The notes beneath the pieces are model-generated. The model made no database searches and was not told the origin of the DNA. It saw only the letters and a program-made list of their open reading frames with translations. From Saccopteryx bilineata (Eukaryota; Chordata; Mammalia; Chiroptera; Emballonuridae): 64,000 nt of DNA. The position numbers were made by a program, and so were the translations under genes. The stretch lies in the NCBI RefSeq assembly GCF_036850765.1, contig NC_089494.1, positions 744,001-808,000 on the forward strand. Reading direction: 5' to 3'. This document shows positions 24,361 to 39,000 of the stretch, piece after piece (position 1 is the first letter of the stretch; every line of letters begins with the position of its first letter).

Positions 24361-25485
24361 TCCGTAGTTGCTAATTCAGTCATCTCTGGCATCCGTTTCT
24401 GTGGACCCGCTGGCTGGGGCGGGGGGATCACATCTTCCTAAGTCTTTGCACGCCGGTAAACGCGGACTATTCCCTTCGGGGTCCTGGCTTCTGCTGTGTT
24501 CTTTCAAAGTGTGCATGCAGGGTTTTATCCTGGCTTGTGGCTAACGAACTCACTTGGGACCCGTCTGATCCTTTCAAACTTTCTATCCGATCGTCGGGGC
24601 AGGTCAGGGTCCCCTGCCATTCAGCACTGACTTATCCCCAGTCCTAAGGAGACACCGCGCAGTGCTGGCCCTGGGTACGAGGAGCTCCCTCCACGCAGAG
24701 AGGCAAACTGCTCCCAGCCCTGCCGAGAGCCAGGGATCGATCGACACCCAGCTCCCAGATGCACGGACTCCCCTCACCCGGACTGTCCCGAGCGAAGACT
24801 CACAGGTCCCTGTACAGAGCTTTGGGGTTTACCTCCCTCCCCCGCAGCTCTGTCCTCGCTGACATTCTGCCCACACACTCCGGCCACCATGCTCACATCT
24901 GTCTCCTCCACTCAGACTCAGGAGGCCTGCCGGAGTCTGGACACCTCTGTGCACAGCAGCCTGGACACTGCCCCCAGGCAGGACAGGGCAGACTGCAGGG
25001 CTCCCTCGTCCGTGCCACCCCCTCTTCTCAGGGACGACAGTCCTGTGCTGTCCTTCTTCCTGCAGCTGAAAGCAGTTGTTTGATACATTCTGTCTGGTTC
25101 TCTAGTTCTTGACGGTGAGAGGGCATTCCCAGTGCAGCTAATCTTCCCGGCCAGGAGCAGGAGGCTCGACTCTCTCTCTCTCATCTCCAAATTCCAACCA
25201 GCGACTTGTTGGATCTGATGAGAATGTCAGGTGAGGTTTGTACCCTGTGATGCGGCTACTGACCTGCTCTTGGGGGTAGTGTGTCAGTTGCCTTGTTTCT
25301 TCCTCATTTGCTTTCTTTTTCCGTACAAAATGGGTGCATTCTTTGCAAAATCTTCGATATCACTTATCTGTTCTCTGACTTGGGTTTCGTTGAACACACA
25401 AATATTTAGGTAAAAAGCTGAGAAAGGAGGACCGTGGCACACACAGTGATTTTAAGCAGCCAGTCAAGTCAGAGTGGCACCCTCT

Positions 25486-26152
25486 GCCCCCTGCCCCGCA
25501 CGACCTCCCCTCCTCTGAGGTGGGCACATCGCCCATCTGCCCCCTGCCCCGCACGACCTCCCCTCCTCTGCGGTGGGCACGGCGTTCATCTGCCCCCTGC
25601 CCTGCACGACCTCCCCCTCCTCTGAGGTGGGCACGGCGCCCATCTGCCCCCTGCCCCGCATGACCTCCCCTCCTCTGAGGTGGGCATGGCACCCATCTGC
25701 CCCCTGCCCCACACGACCACCCCCTCCTCTGAGGTGGGCACGGTGCCCATCTTCCCCCTGCCCCGCACGACCTCCCCCTCCTGCCCCCTGCCCCGCACGA
25801 CCTCCCCCTTCTCTGAGGTGGGCACGGCGTCCATCTGCCCCCTGCCCCGCACGACCTCCCCTCCTCTGAGGTGGGCACGGCGTCCATCTGCCCCCTGCCC
25901 TGCACGACCACCCCTTCTCTGAGGTGGGCATGGATCCATCTGCCCCCTGCCCCGCACGACCTCCCCTCCTCTGAGGTGGGCACGGCGTCCATCTGCCCCC
26001 TGCCCTGCACGACCTCCCCCTCCTCTGAGGTGGGCACGGTGTCCATCTGCCCCCTGCCCCGCACGACCTCCCCTCCTCTGAGGTGGGCACGGATCCATCT
26101 GCCCCCTGCCCCGCACGACCTCCCCTCCTCTGAGGTGGGCACGGATCTATCT
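25486..26152. repeat. Minisatellite, about 53-bp unit, about 12 copies, intron 8
   Basis: Units marked by CCCCTGCCCCGCACGACCTC and CTCTGAGGTGGGCACGG. Some units are shortened around 25775-25800. Long repeat-type reading frames on both strands come from this array. Confidence 0.95.
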
Positions 26153-26588
26153 GCATTGGGCTTGAGGGCAGGTGGGACTTCCTCCTTAAGTTTTTAGACT
26201 CGGTTTGTCCTGGGCACAGGGGCCGAGGCTGGCTGAGGCCAGGTGGTACCTTGCACTGAGGCTGTGGATTGATTCAGCGGGTTGTCACATCTAGTTGGTC
26301 TTTTCATTGATCCCATAAAAACGTAAAATAGTATGAGACAGAGGAGAGAAACCCGCAGACCTCATCACACGTGGGAAAGGTCAGCTTTCTCTCCTGCTCC
26401 TGGCGGTCCCCTCGCCTGGGGAGGGTCAGGACTAGTAGGAAGATGTCAAAGTCAGTGCTCCCCTGAGAGGGGGGAGGGGCCTTGAGAGTGGGAGGGGGCG
26501 ACCAGGCCAGAGGAGGAGGGCCTTGCTCGGCCTCACACAGCACGTGGGTGGAACTCCAAGACCAGCTTCCCCCGAAGTCAGCCACTCA

Positions 26589-27176
<588 letters not shown>

Positions 27177-27574
27177 CTAAGTCGGGTTTTTTTTCAGCAC
27201 AGGGTGTGGGCGCGCTGGGCCAACTGTGACAAGAGCTTTCTCAGAGCGGGACTGGGGGGGGGGGCACCGGCTGAGAGATTCTTCCCACTGGGAGAGGGGA
27301 CACAGCCTTGGAGGGTGTGCAGTGCCCAGGGGCGCGGAGGGGCCGCGGTGGGGGGGCTGACCCTGCCGCAGGCCCTCAGCCCCCAGTCAGAGTGGAGTGA
27401 GGGGCCAGCCGGCCTCTGTCCACTCTCCACCTGCCCCTCACCGGCTGTGCCGGCCTTCCTGACTCCCTGGTGGCCACCGACCGACCACAGAGCCGGGGTG
27501 TGGTGGGCACCTCCTTTCCCAGCTTCTCTCCTGTCCCCAAAAGACTCAGTACAGGGACCAGATGGATCCTGATG

Positions 27575-28440
27575 AACCTGCAGCTCTCCCCGGAGTCGTG
27601 GTGCCGCCCCCCCAGCTCTCCCCGGAGTCGTGGTGCCTCCCCCCCCCCCCGCTCTCCCCGGAGTCGCGGTGCCCCCCCCCCGCTCTCCCCGGAGTCGCGG
27701 TGCCCCCCCCCCACTCTCCCCGGAGTCGCGGTGCCCCCCCAGCTCTCCCCGGAGTCGCGGTGCCCCCCCAGCTCTCCCCGGAGTCGCGGTGCCCCCCCCG
27801 CTCTCCCCGGAGTCGCGGTGCCCCCCAGCTCTCCCCGGAGTCGCGGTGCCCCCTCCAGCTCTCCCCGGAGTCGCGGTGCCCCCCCCAGCTCTCCCCGGAG
27901 TCGCGGTGCCCCCTCCAGCTCTCCCCGGAGTCGCGGTGCCCCCTCAGCTCTCCCCGGAGTCGCGGTGCCCCCTCCAGCTCTCCCCGGAGTCGCGGTGCCC
28001 CCCTCAGCTCTCCCCGGAGTCGCGGTGCCCCCCCAGCTCTCCCCGGACTCGTGGTGCTGCCCCCCCCAGCTCTCCCCGGAGTCGCGGTGCCCCCTCCAGC
28101 TCTCCCTGGAGTCGCGGTGCCCCCCCAGCTCTCCCTGGAGTCGTGGTGGTGCCCCGTCCAGCTCTCCCTGGACTCGTGGTGCTGCCCCCCCCAGCTCTCC
28201 CCGGAGTCGCGGTGCCCCCTCCAGCTCTCCCTGGAGTCGTGGTGCCCCCCCAGCTATCCCTGGACTCGTGGTGCTGCCCCCCCAGCTCTCCCTGGAGTTG
28301 TGGTGCCCCCCCCAGCTCTCCCTGGACTCGTGATGCTGCCCCCCCAGCTCTCCCCAGAGTCGCGGTGCCCCCCAGCTCTCCCCGGAGTCGTGGTGCCCCC
28401 CCAGCTCTCCCCGGAGTCGTGGTGCCCCCACCAGGTGTGA
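27575..28440. repeat. C-rich minisatellite, about 30-bp unit, about 28 copies, intron 6
   Basis: Units read CTCTCCCCGGAGTCGCGGTG followed by a run of 4-11 C. The variable C run makes the period fluctuate. Units toward the high end carry CTCTCCCTGGACTCGTGGTG and an extra CTG. The minus strand is G-run rich and could form G-quadruplexes. Confidence 0.95.
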
Positions 28441-28849
28441 GGTGCTCTGGTGGCTGAGGTCTGTGGGCAGCAGAGGACGGAGCTCAGCTCCAAGCTGGCC
28501 TGTGACCTGGAGCAAGGAGGGTCCCGAGAACCTGAGCCTCGGCTGTGTGAGTCCTGGGGGGTGGGGAGGACACAGTCCATCCTGTCAGAGCATCTGGGGT
28601 CCAGGGGTCCAGGGTTCCAGGGAGCAGCAGGAAGAAGGTGGGTGTGGCAGGGTGGGTGCTGCTTCACCCCCACAGCTGGCCTGAGGCTCTCGTGTCCCTG
28701 TTCCCTTCAAGTGGGTCCCAGGGCCAGAGGCCTGGACAGCTCCTGCCACACCCAGGCCCTGCCGCCAGTTTGGCCATGACCCAGGCACTCGCCTATTCCA
28801 AGTCCTCTAACGTGATCTGAATCCCGGAGCCCAGGAGGCCCGAGGACCG

Positions 28850-30560
<1,711 letters not shown>

Positions 30561-31447
30561 TCACCCCGCCCGCCTGACCCAGAGGCTCGCTCTCCAAGGT
30601 ATGCCGCCGGCTTGCACCCATTCCCTGGTCTGCACAGGGGTGCTCCGTACAACTGCCACCTGCCCTGTGCCTCGGTTTCCTGTGGAGTCTGTTCTCTAAG
30701 CTGTGACTGGCACCGTGGAGGGCAGGCTTCCCCAGAACCCCTCAAACCCATAGCCCCTTCTTATCCCGCTATTCTGCCAGCTTCCAAACTTGTCCGAGGG
30801 ACCTGAGGACTCCCGGCCACATGGGAGACGCAAGTGCCCCTCCTGGGAGAGAGGGATCTCTGTGCGAAAACCAAAGGTCAGACGGTGCGGGGGGGGGGTG
30901 CCCTCAGACCCTCGGGGGTGGCTGTTGGCTGCCAGCGCTGCTGCGGACGCTTGCAGAGATCAGGTATGCCCTAAAACCAGGTCTATGCTCAGTTTCTGTG
31001 CACACGCCCTCCCTGGGCCTGGCCAGGGTGCGAGCCTGTCCCCCCCCCCATCCCAGCTGGTCTCTCCCCGAATTGATGTGCAAGGAAGCAGCCCTTCCCG
31101 GTGGCCTTGTTCCCGGCGGGGCAGGGCTGGAGGTGAATCCTCGGGGGCAGGTTCCGGCCTCACCTCATAGCGACCCAGGCTTGGCAGGACCTTATCAAGT
31201 TATCAAGTCTCAGGAGTGTCTGTGACTGGCAGAAGGGCCACACACCGGTCTGGTCTGCAGCCAGTCCGGCCCCCCACCGGTCACGCGCTCTCCCCTGGCT
31301 GGACCCTCCCCCTTTGCTGTGCGTTCTAAGCTCGAAAGCCCATGGGTCCAGGGACCCTTGGGTGTCCTTCTCCCTCCTGTCGGGCAGATGCATGCCCGGG
31401 TTGTCAAACGAGCAGCAAGTCCCAGCAGAAAAGATGAAATGGGGTTA

Positions 31448-32023
<576 letters not shown>

Positions 32024-32514
32024 TCATGTGGGAGACAGCCTTGTAAATCGGAGAGCGCTAAGATTCAAGGGTAACCTTCCCACCACCCCCACGTGGTCCC
32101 TGCCAGGGTCAGCAGACTCCTAGCCAGATCCTGACGGCAACCAACAGTTCCCCTGAGCCGAGGACGTGGTCGGGACTGGCACCCCTCAGCCCCTCCAGTG
32201 ACTCCCTGCTGGGTTGTGGGTCTCCTGTAGGGTCCAGGGGAAAGTGCTCCCTCGGGGGAAGAGATGGGGGGGTGCACTGGCACTTGACCACGCCCTCCAC
32301 ACCTGGGATTCCCTGCTGGCCAGGTCCTCCGGGCCACCACCCTGCCAGAACTGGGGACAGTCAGTGCACAGAGATCCCAGAACCCACTGTCCCCGCTGTA
32401 GCTGCCCTGCGGAGCCAGGCGGTGTGACCAGGACAAAGGTGCCTTTGGCTCAAGGATGTCTGTGGTTCTCGGCTGAGAGAGGGCTCATATCACCACACAC
32501 TGGCCTTGGCACAG

Positions 32515-32516
<2 letters not shown>

Positions 32517-32548
<32 letters not shown>
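32517..32548. repeat. (GT)n microsatellite, intron 3
   Basis: About 15 GT dinucleotides on the plus strand, about 65 bp below the exon 3 donor. Confidence 0.95.
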
Positions 32549-32551
<3 letters not shown>

Positions 32552-32571
32552 TGGGTCTGCCTGCCTCATCA

Positions 32572-32835
<264 letters not shown>

Positions 32836-33344
32836 CTACACACTGGCACAGGCCAGCAACCCCCCCTCAATTTGCCTGGTGAGTGAAGGAAGTGCACAGG
32901 GAGGTGCTGTGGGGCCCACGGCCACCAGGAGCATCCGCTGTCCCCTGTGGGGGCTGGGGGAACAGGAGGTTCACGCTAACTCGGCCAGAACCACAAAAAA
33001 GCCTCGAGTGAATAGGATAAAAATGTAAAAAGAAAAGGGAAAGATAAGCAGAGGAATCAAGGAAAAGTGGTTTTAAAAATTGGGTTTTATGGTTTTCACA
33101 GAATTCTATCCATGAAAATGTTAGTGGACAAAGTGCCAGGTGTTTGAGAAAAAGATTGTGAGACAAACAGGAAACTGATCCACAATAAAATTAGAACTTC
33201 ACATCACTAAGGAAAACAAAGTCTAATCAAGTAAGGCGTTGAATGAAACCCTTTAAGTCCTTAAATGTGACCAACGCGGAGAGCCTCTCCGGGAAGCTTA
33301 CGCACGATGTTTGTTAATGCAAAAACCCAAAAAGGGACTCCTAC

Positions 33345-33685
33345 TTTTTTTTTTTTTCTCTTAAAATTAATTTATTTACAGAGACAGAGAGTCAGAGAGA
33401 GGGACAGACAGGGACGGAGAGACGAGAAGCATCAGTCACCAGTTTCTCGCCGCGCATTGCGACACCCTAGCTGTTCACTGATTGCCCCCCCATACGCGCC
33501 CCGACCACGGGCCCTCAGCAGACCTTGCAACCCCTCGCTCAAGCCAGCGACCCCGGTTTCAAGCCGGTGAGATCCTGCTCAAACCAGATGAGCCCGCGCT
33601 CAAGCCGGCGACCCCGGGGTCTCGAACCTGAGTCCTCAGGATCCCAGTCCAACGCTCCATCCACTGCGCCACCGCCCAGTCAGGC
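33345..33685 (-). mobile_element. Bat-type tRNA SINE, minus orientation, intron 2
   Basis: Same family as the copies at 14698 and 15260, with more CpG retained. Poly-T at the low end; CCATCCACTGCGCCACCGCC at the head end. The 11-bp direct repeat GGGACTCCTAC lies at 33334-33344 and 33686-33696. Confidence 0.93.
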
Positions 33686-33969
33686 GGGACTCCTACGTTT
33701 GGCGACGAACACTTCTGAGTATGAAAAAGTGCCACAAACTCAAACTGGATGCAGACAGCGAAGCGAAAACTGTATTCCCAACGTAAGCAGCGGGGAACGC
33801 GGCCGCCGCCCTGAGGGCGAGAGCTGGAGGGATCAACGAGAAAACGACCAGAAAGATGATGGAGACCCGAGTCAGGCTGTGCTCAGATGCACCGCAAATG
33901 GAACACAGCCAGGAGCTAACGCGGGAACAAAGTCAGCGTCGCTTGGAGCCCAGGGCGTGCAGGCTGGAG

Positions 33970-34268
33970 AGGGCGAGGAACGGGAACGTGACCCGCGGGT
34001 GAAAGTCTGCGTGGGCGAGGAGCGGGAAGGTGACCCGCGGGCGAGAGTCTGCGTGGGCGAGGAACGGGAACGTGACCCGCGGGCGAGAGTCTGCGTGGGC
34101 GAGGAGCGGGAAGGTGACCCGCGGGTGAAAGTCTGCGTGGGCGAGGAGCGGGAAGGTGACCCGCGGGCGAGAGTCTGCGTGGGCGAGGAACGGGAACGTG
34201 ACCCGCGGGCGAGAGTCTGCGTGGGCGAGGAGCGGGAACGTGACCCGCGGGCGAGAGTCTGCGTGGGC
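33970..34268. repeat. Minisatellite, 42-bp unit, 7 copies, intron 2
   Basis: Seven near-identical units marked by GTGACCCGCGGGCGAGAGTC and GCGTGGGCGAGGA. The period of 42 is a multiple of three, which explains the repeat-rich frames on both strands. Lies just beyond a SINE. Confidence 0.93.
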
Positions 34269-35260
34269 GCATTAGCGTCAGTCTTCCTTCCGGAGACTTG
34301 GGCCAGGATGTGACCTCACGGTGGACTCGGGGCCCTCACAGTGGACGCGAGCTAGGCTAAGGGCAGGCACCCTGGCCTCCCCGCCTGGCGCCGACTTGGA
34401 GTCCCGGAGCCGGGACTCTGGGCCGGTGTGCGGAGGTGGCGCCTGACGCAAGTCTACGCACGCCTGGTTTTGCTGCTGTTCCGTCTTTAGAAATGGAAGG
34501 TCTGCCGTACCCCGCGTGGAGCGAGTGAGCGCACGAGTGATGAGCAAAGCAGCCTCGTGGCTGCCGTGGAAAAAGCTCTGGTGTTTGGACGGAAGATCGG
34601 ACCAGCCGCCACATCTCCCTGAACTAAAGCCCAACCCAGAGCAGGGCCCGCACTCTCCGCCATCCTGTGGAGACTGAGAGATGAGGAGGCCGCAGGAGAA
34701 GAGGGTGAAGCAGCAGAGACGCCGTCTCCATAACATACACAGACGGGCAGGCGGTCCGGCAGGCCTAACAGATAATGAGCGACGGTGACTCCACTCCACA
34801 GCAGAATCTCACTGCGGATGAAACCGCCTCCTAGTGGAAGAAGACGCCTCCTGGGACTTGCACAGCTTGAGAGACCTCAGAGCCTCAGGGATGGCCGACT
34901 TCCTGGTTACCGCTCACGCAGCTGCAGCTTCATGCTCGCTTACCATCTGAAAATCCCAGGGAACCTTAGCAACGATGCTCAGTCTCCTCACCTGTGCTCC
35001 CTACATGGGACCCAACGCTGGAGACAGCACCTCTGGGTGCAAGGTGGTTCACCGAACAGCCTACGCCCACTGTTGAGACTGCGACTCAGAAAAAAAGGAT
35101 TCCTTTCTAAATATTCCCGCTCATTGACGGCGCACCTGGTCACACAAGAACTCTGATGGAGGTGGACGATGAGATGTCTTCACGCCTGTGACACATCCGT
35201 TCTGCAGTCCACGGTCAAGGAATCATTTCGACTTTCAACTCATATTATTGAAGAAACACA

Positions 35261-35583
35261 TTTTGCCTGACCTGTGGTGGTGCAGAGGGCAGAGCATCTG
35301 CCTGGGATGCTGAGGACCCGGGTTTGAAACCATGAGGTCTTCAGCTTGAGTGGAATCATCAAGATTATCCCATGGTTGCTGGCTTGACACCCAAGGTCAC
35401 TGGCTTGAGCAAGGGGTCACTGGCTTGCCTGGAGCCCCCCAGTCAAAACACGTATGAAAAGCAATCAATGAACAACTAAAGTGCTGCAACTGCAAGTTGG
35501 TGCTTCTCATCTCTCTCCTTCCCTCCCTGTCTATCTCCCTCTCCCTCCCTCTCTCTCTCACTAAGAAAAAAGAAAAGAAAAAC
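35261..35583 (+). mobile_element. Bat-type tRNA SINE, plus orientation, intron 2
   Basis: The head reads GCCTGACCTGTGGTGGTGCA, the body has GCAATCAATGAACAACTAAA, and the tail is A-rich. The 10-bp direct repeat AAGAAACACA lies at 35251-35260 and 35584-35593. The 51-bp array starts about 450 bp further on. Confidence 0.92.
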
Positions 35584-36039
35584 AAGAAACACAATTCATA
35601 ATGCCGAGAGACGGTGTCCCTAGCTGCCATGGACAGTGACTCCTCTGACGGATGTGGGCAAAGTGAATCCTTCCGGAAGGGTCCCCGAGCTAGACACCAT
35701 TCAGGGCATTCATGATTTGTGGAAAGAGGCCAAAACAGCGACATCAACTGGACCTTGGAAGGAGCTGACTCCATCACCCATGGATGAGTCTCAGGGCTCC
35801 CGCAGGGGAGGAGGTCACTGCAGGTGTGGACGCAGCGAGAGGATCAGAGTTGGAGCCCGGCGACCTCAAGATCAAACTCGGACGGGCGAGTCGCTTTTTA
35901 CCGACAAGCAAAGAAAGGGGTTTCCCGTGCAAGTGCTTGCAGCCCAGGGTGTGGAAAGGACCACGACGGACTCAGGACATCACAGAAACGTGATGGAAAC
36001 AGCGAAGGCTCTGAGGGGACCGACTCCGGTTCTGCAAGT

Positions 36040-39000
36040 TCTGCCGGGAGGAAAACGCTCCGGAGCAGCCTCCCACGCCACCGAGAAGCGGTCCCTGAGA
36101 GGAAAACGCTCCGGAGCAGCCTCCCACGCCACCACCACCGAGAAGCGGTCCCTGAGAGGAAAACGCTCCGGAGCAGCCTCCCACGCCGCCGAGAGGGGGT
36201 CCCTGAGAGGAAAACGCTCCGGAGCAGCCTCCCACGCCACCACCACCGAGAAGCGGTCCCTGAGAGGAAAACGCTCCGGAGCAGCCTCCCACGCCACCGA
36301 GAGGGGGTCCCTGAGAGGAAAACGCTCCGGGGCGGCCTCCCACGCCACCGAGAGGGGGTCCCCGAGAGGAAAACGCTCCGGAGCAGCCTCCCACGCCGCC
36401 GAGAGGGGGTCCCTGAGAGGAAAACGCTCCGGGGCGGCCTCCCACGCCACCGAAAGGGGGTCCCCGAGAGGAAAACGCTCCGGAGCAGCCTCCATGCCGA
36501 GAGCCGGTCCCTGAGAGGAAAACGCTCCGGAGCAGCCTCCCACGCCGCCGAGAGGGGGTCCCTGAGAGGAAAACGCTCCGGAGCAGCCTCCCACGCCGCC
36601 GAGAGGGGGTCCCCGAGAGGAAAACGCTCCGGGGCAGCCTCCCACGCCACCGAGAAGCGGTCCCTGAGAGGAAAACGCTCCGGGGCGGCCTCCCACGCCA
36701 CCACCACCGAGAAGCGGTCCCCGAGAGGAAAACGCTCCGGAGCAGCCTCCCACGCCACCGAGAGGGGGTCCCCGAGAGGAAAACGCTCCGGGGCGGCCTC
36801 CCACGCCGCCGAGAGGCGGTCCCTGAGAGGAAAACGCTCCGGAGCAGCCTCCCACGCCACCGAGAGGGGGTCCCCGAGAGGAAAACGCTCCGGGGCGGCC
36901 TCCCACGCCGCCGAGAAGCGGTCCCCGAGAGGAAAACGCTCCGGGGCGGCCTCCCACGCCACCACCACCGAGAAGCGGTCCCCGAGAGGAAAACGCTCCG
37001 GAGCAGCCTCCCACGCCGCCGAGAGGGGGTCCCCGAGAGGAAAACGCTCCGGAGCAGCCTCCCACGCCACCGAGAAGCGGTCCCTGAGAGGAAAACGCTC
37101 CGGGGCGGCCTCCCACGCCACCACCACCGAGAAGCGGTCCCCGAGAGGAAAACGCTCCGGAGCAGCCTCCCACGCCGCCGAGAGGGGGTCCCCGAGAGGA
37201 AAACGCTCCGGGGCAGCCTCCCACGCCACCGAGAAGCGGTCCCTGAGAGGAAAACGCTCCGGGGCGGCCTCCCACGCCACCACCACCGAGAAGCGGTCCC
37301 CGAGAGGAAAACGCTCCGGAGCAGCCTCCCACGCCACCGAGAGGGGGTCCCCGAGAGAAAAACGCTCCGGGGCGGCCTCCCACGCCACCGAGAAGCGGTC
37401 CCCGAGAGGAAAACGCTCCGGAGCAGCCTCCCACGCCACCGAGAAGCGGTCCCCGAGAGGAAAACGCTCCGGAGCAGCCTCCCACGCCGCCGAGAGGCGG
37501 TCCCTGAGAGGAAAACGCTCCGGAGCAGCCTCCCACGCCACCGAGAGGGGGTCCCCGAGAGGAAAACGCTCCGGGGCAGCCTCCCACGCCACCGAGAAGC
37601 GGTCCCCGAGAGGAAAACGCTCCGGAGCGGCCTCCCACGCCACCACCACCGAGAAGCGGTCCCTGAGAGGAAAACGCTCCGGAGCAGCCTCCCACGCCGC
37701 CGAGAAGCGGTCCCTGAGAGAAAAACGCTCCTGAGCGGCCTCCCACGCCACCGAGAAGCGGTCCCTGAGAGGAAAACGCAGCCTCCCACGCCACCGAGAG
37801 GCGGTCCCTGAGAGAAAAACGCTCCTGAGCGGCCTCCCACGCCACCGAGAAGCGGTCCCTGAGAGGAAAACGCAGCCTCCCACGCCACCGAGAAGCGGTC
37901 CCTGAGAGGAAAACGCAGCCTCCCACGCCACCGAGAGGCGGTCCCTGAGAGAAAAACGCTCCTGAGCGGCCTCCCACGCCACCGAGAAGCGGTCCCTGAG
38001 AGGAAAACGCAGCCTCCCACGCCACCGAGAGGCGGTCCCTGAGAGAAAAACGCTCCTGAGCGGCCTCCCACGCCGCCGAGAAGCGGTCCCCGAGAGGAAA
38101 ACGCTCCGGAGCAGCCTCCCACGCCACCACCACCGAGAAGCGGTCCCTGAGAGGAAAACGCTCCGGAGCAGCCTCCCACGCCGCCGAGAGGCGGTCCCCG
38201 AGAGGAAAACGCTCCGGAGCAGCCTCCCACGCCGCCGAGAAGCGGTCCCTGAGAGGAAAACGCTCCGGAGCAGCCTCCCACGCCGCCGAGAAGCGGTCCC
38301 TGAGAGGAAAACGCTCCGGGGCAGCCTTCCACGCCACCACCACCGAGAAGCGGTCCCTGAGAGGAAAACGCTCCGGAGCAGCCTCCCACGCCACCACCAC
38401 CGAGAAGCGGTCCCTGAGAGGAAAACGCTCCGGAGCAGCCTCCCACGCCACCGAGAGGCGGTCTCCGAGAGGAAAACGCTCCGGAGCGGCCTCTCACGCC
38501 GCCGAGAGGCGGTCTCCGAGAGGAAAACGCTCCGGAGCAGCCTCCCACGCCACCGAGAGGCGGTCTCCGAGAGGAAAACGCTCCGGAGCAGCCTCCCACG
38601 CCACCGAGAGGCGGTCCCTGAGAGGAAAACGCTCCGGGGCGGCCTCCCACGCCACCGAGAGGGGGTCCCCGAGAGGAAAACGCTCCGTGGAAGCCTCCCA
38701 CGCCACCGAGAGGCGGTCCCTGAGAGGAAAACGCTCCGGAGCAGCCTCCCACGCCGCCGAGAGGGGATCCCTGAGAGGAAAACGCTCCGGAGCGGCCTCC
38801 CACGCCGCCGAGAGACGGTCCCTGAGAGGAAAACGCTCCGGAGCGGCCTCCCACGCCGCCGAGAGACGGTCCCTGAGAGGAAAACGCTCCGGAGCAGCCT
38901 CCCACGCCGCCGAGAGATGGTCCCTGAGAGGAAAACGCTCCGGAGCGGCCTCCCACGCCGCCGAGAGACGGTCCCTGAGAGGAAAACGCTCCGGAGCAGC

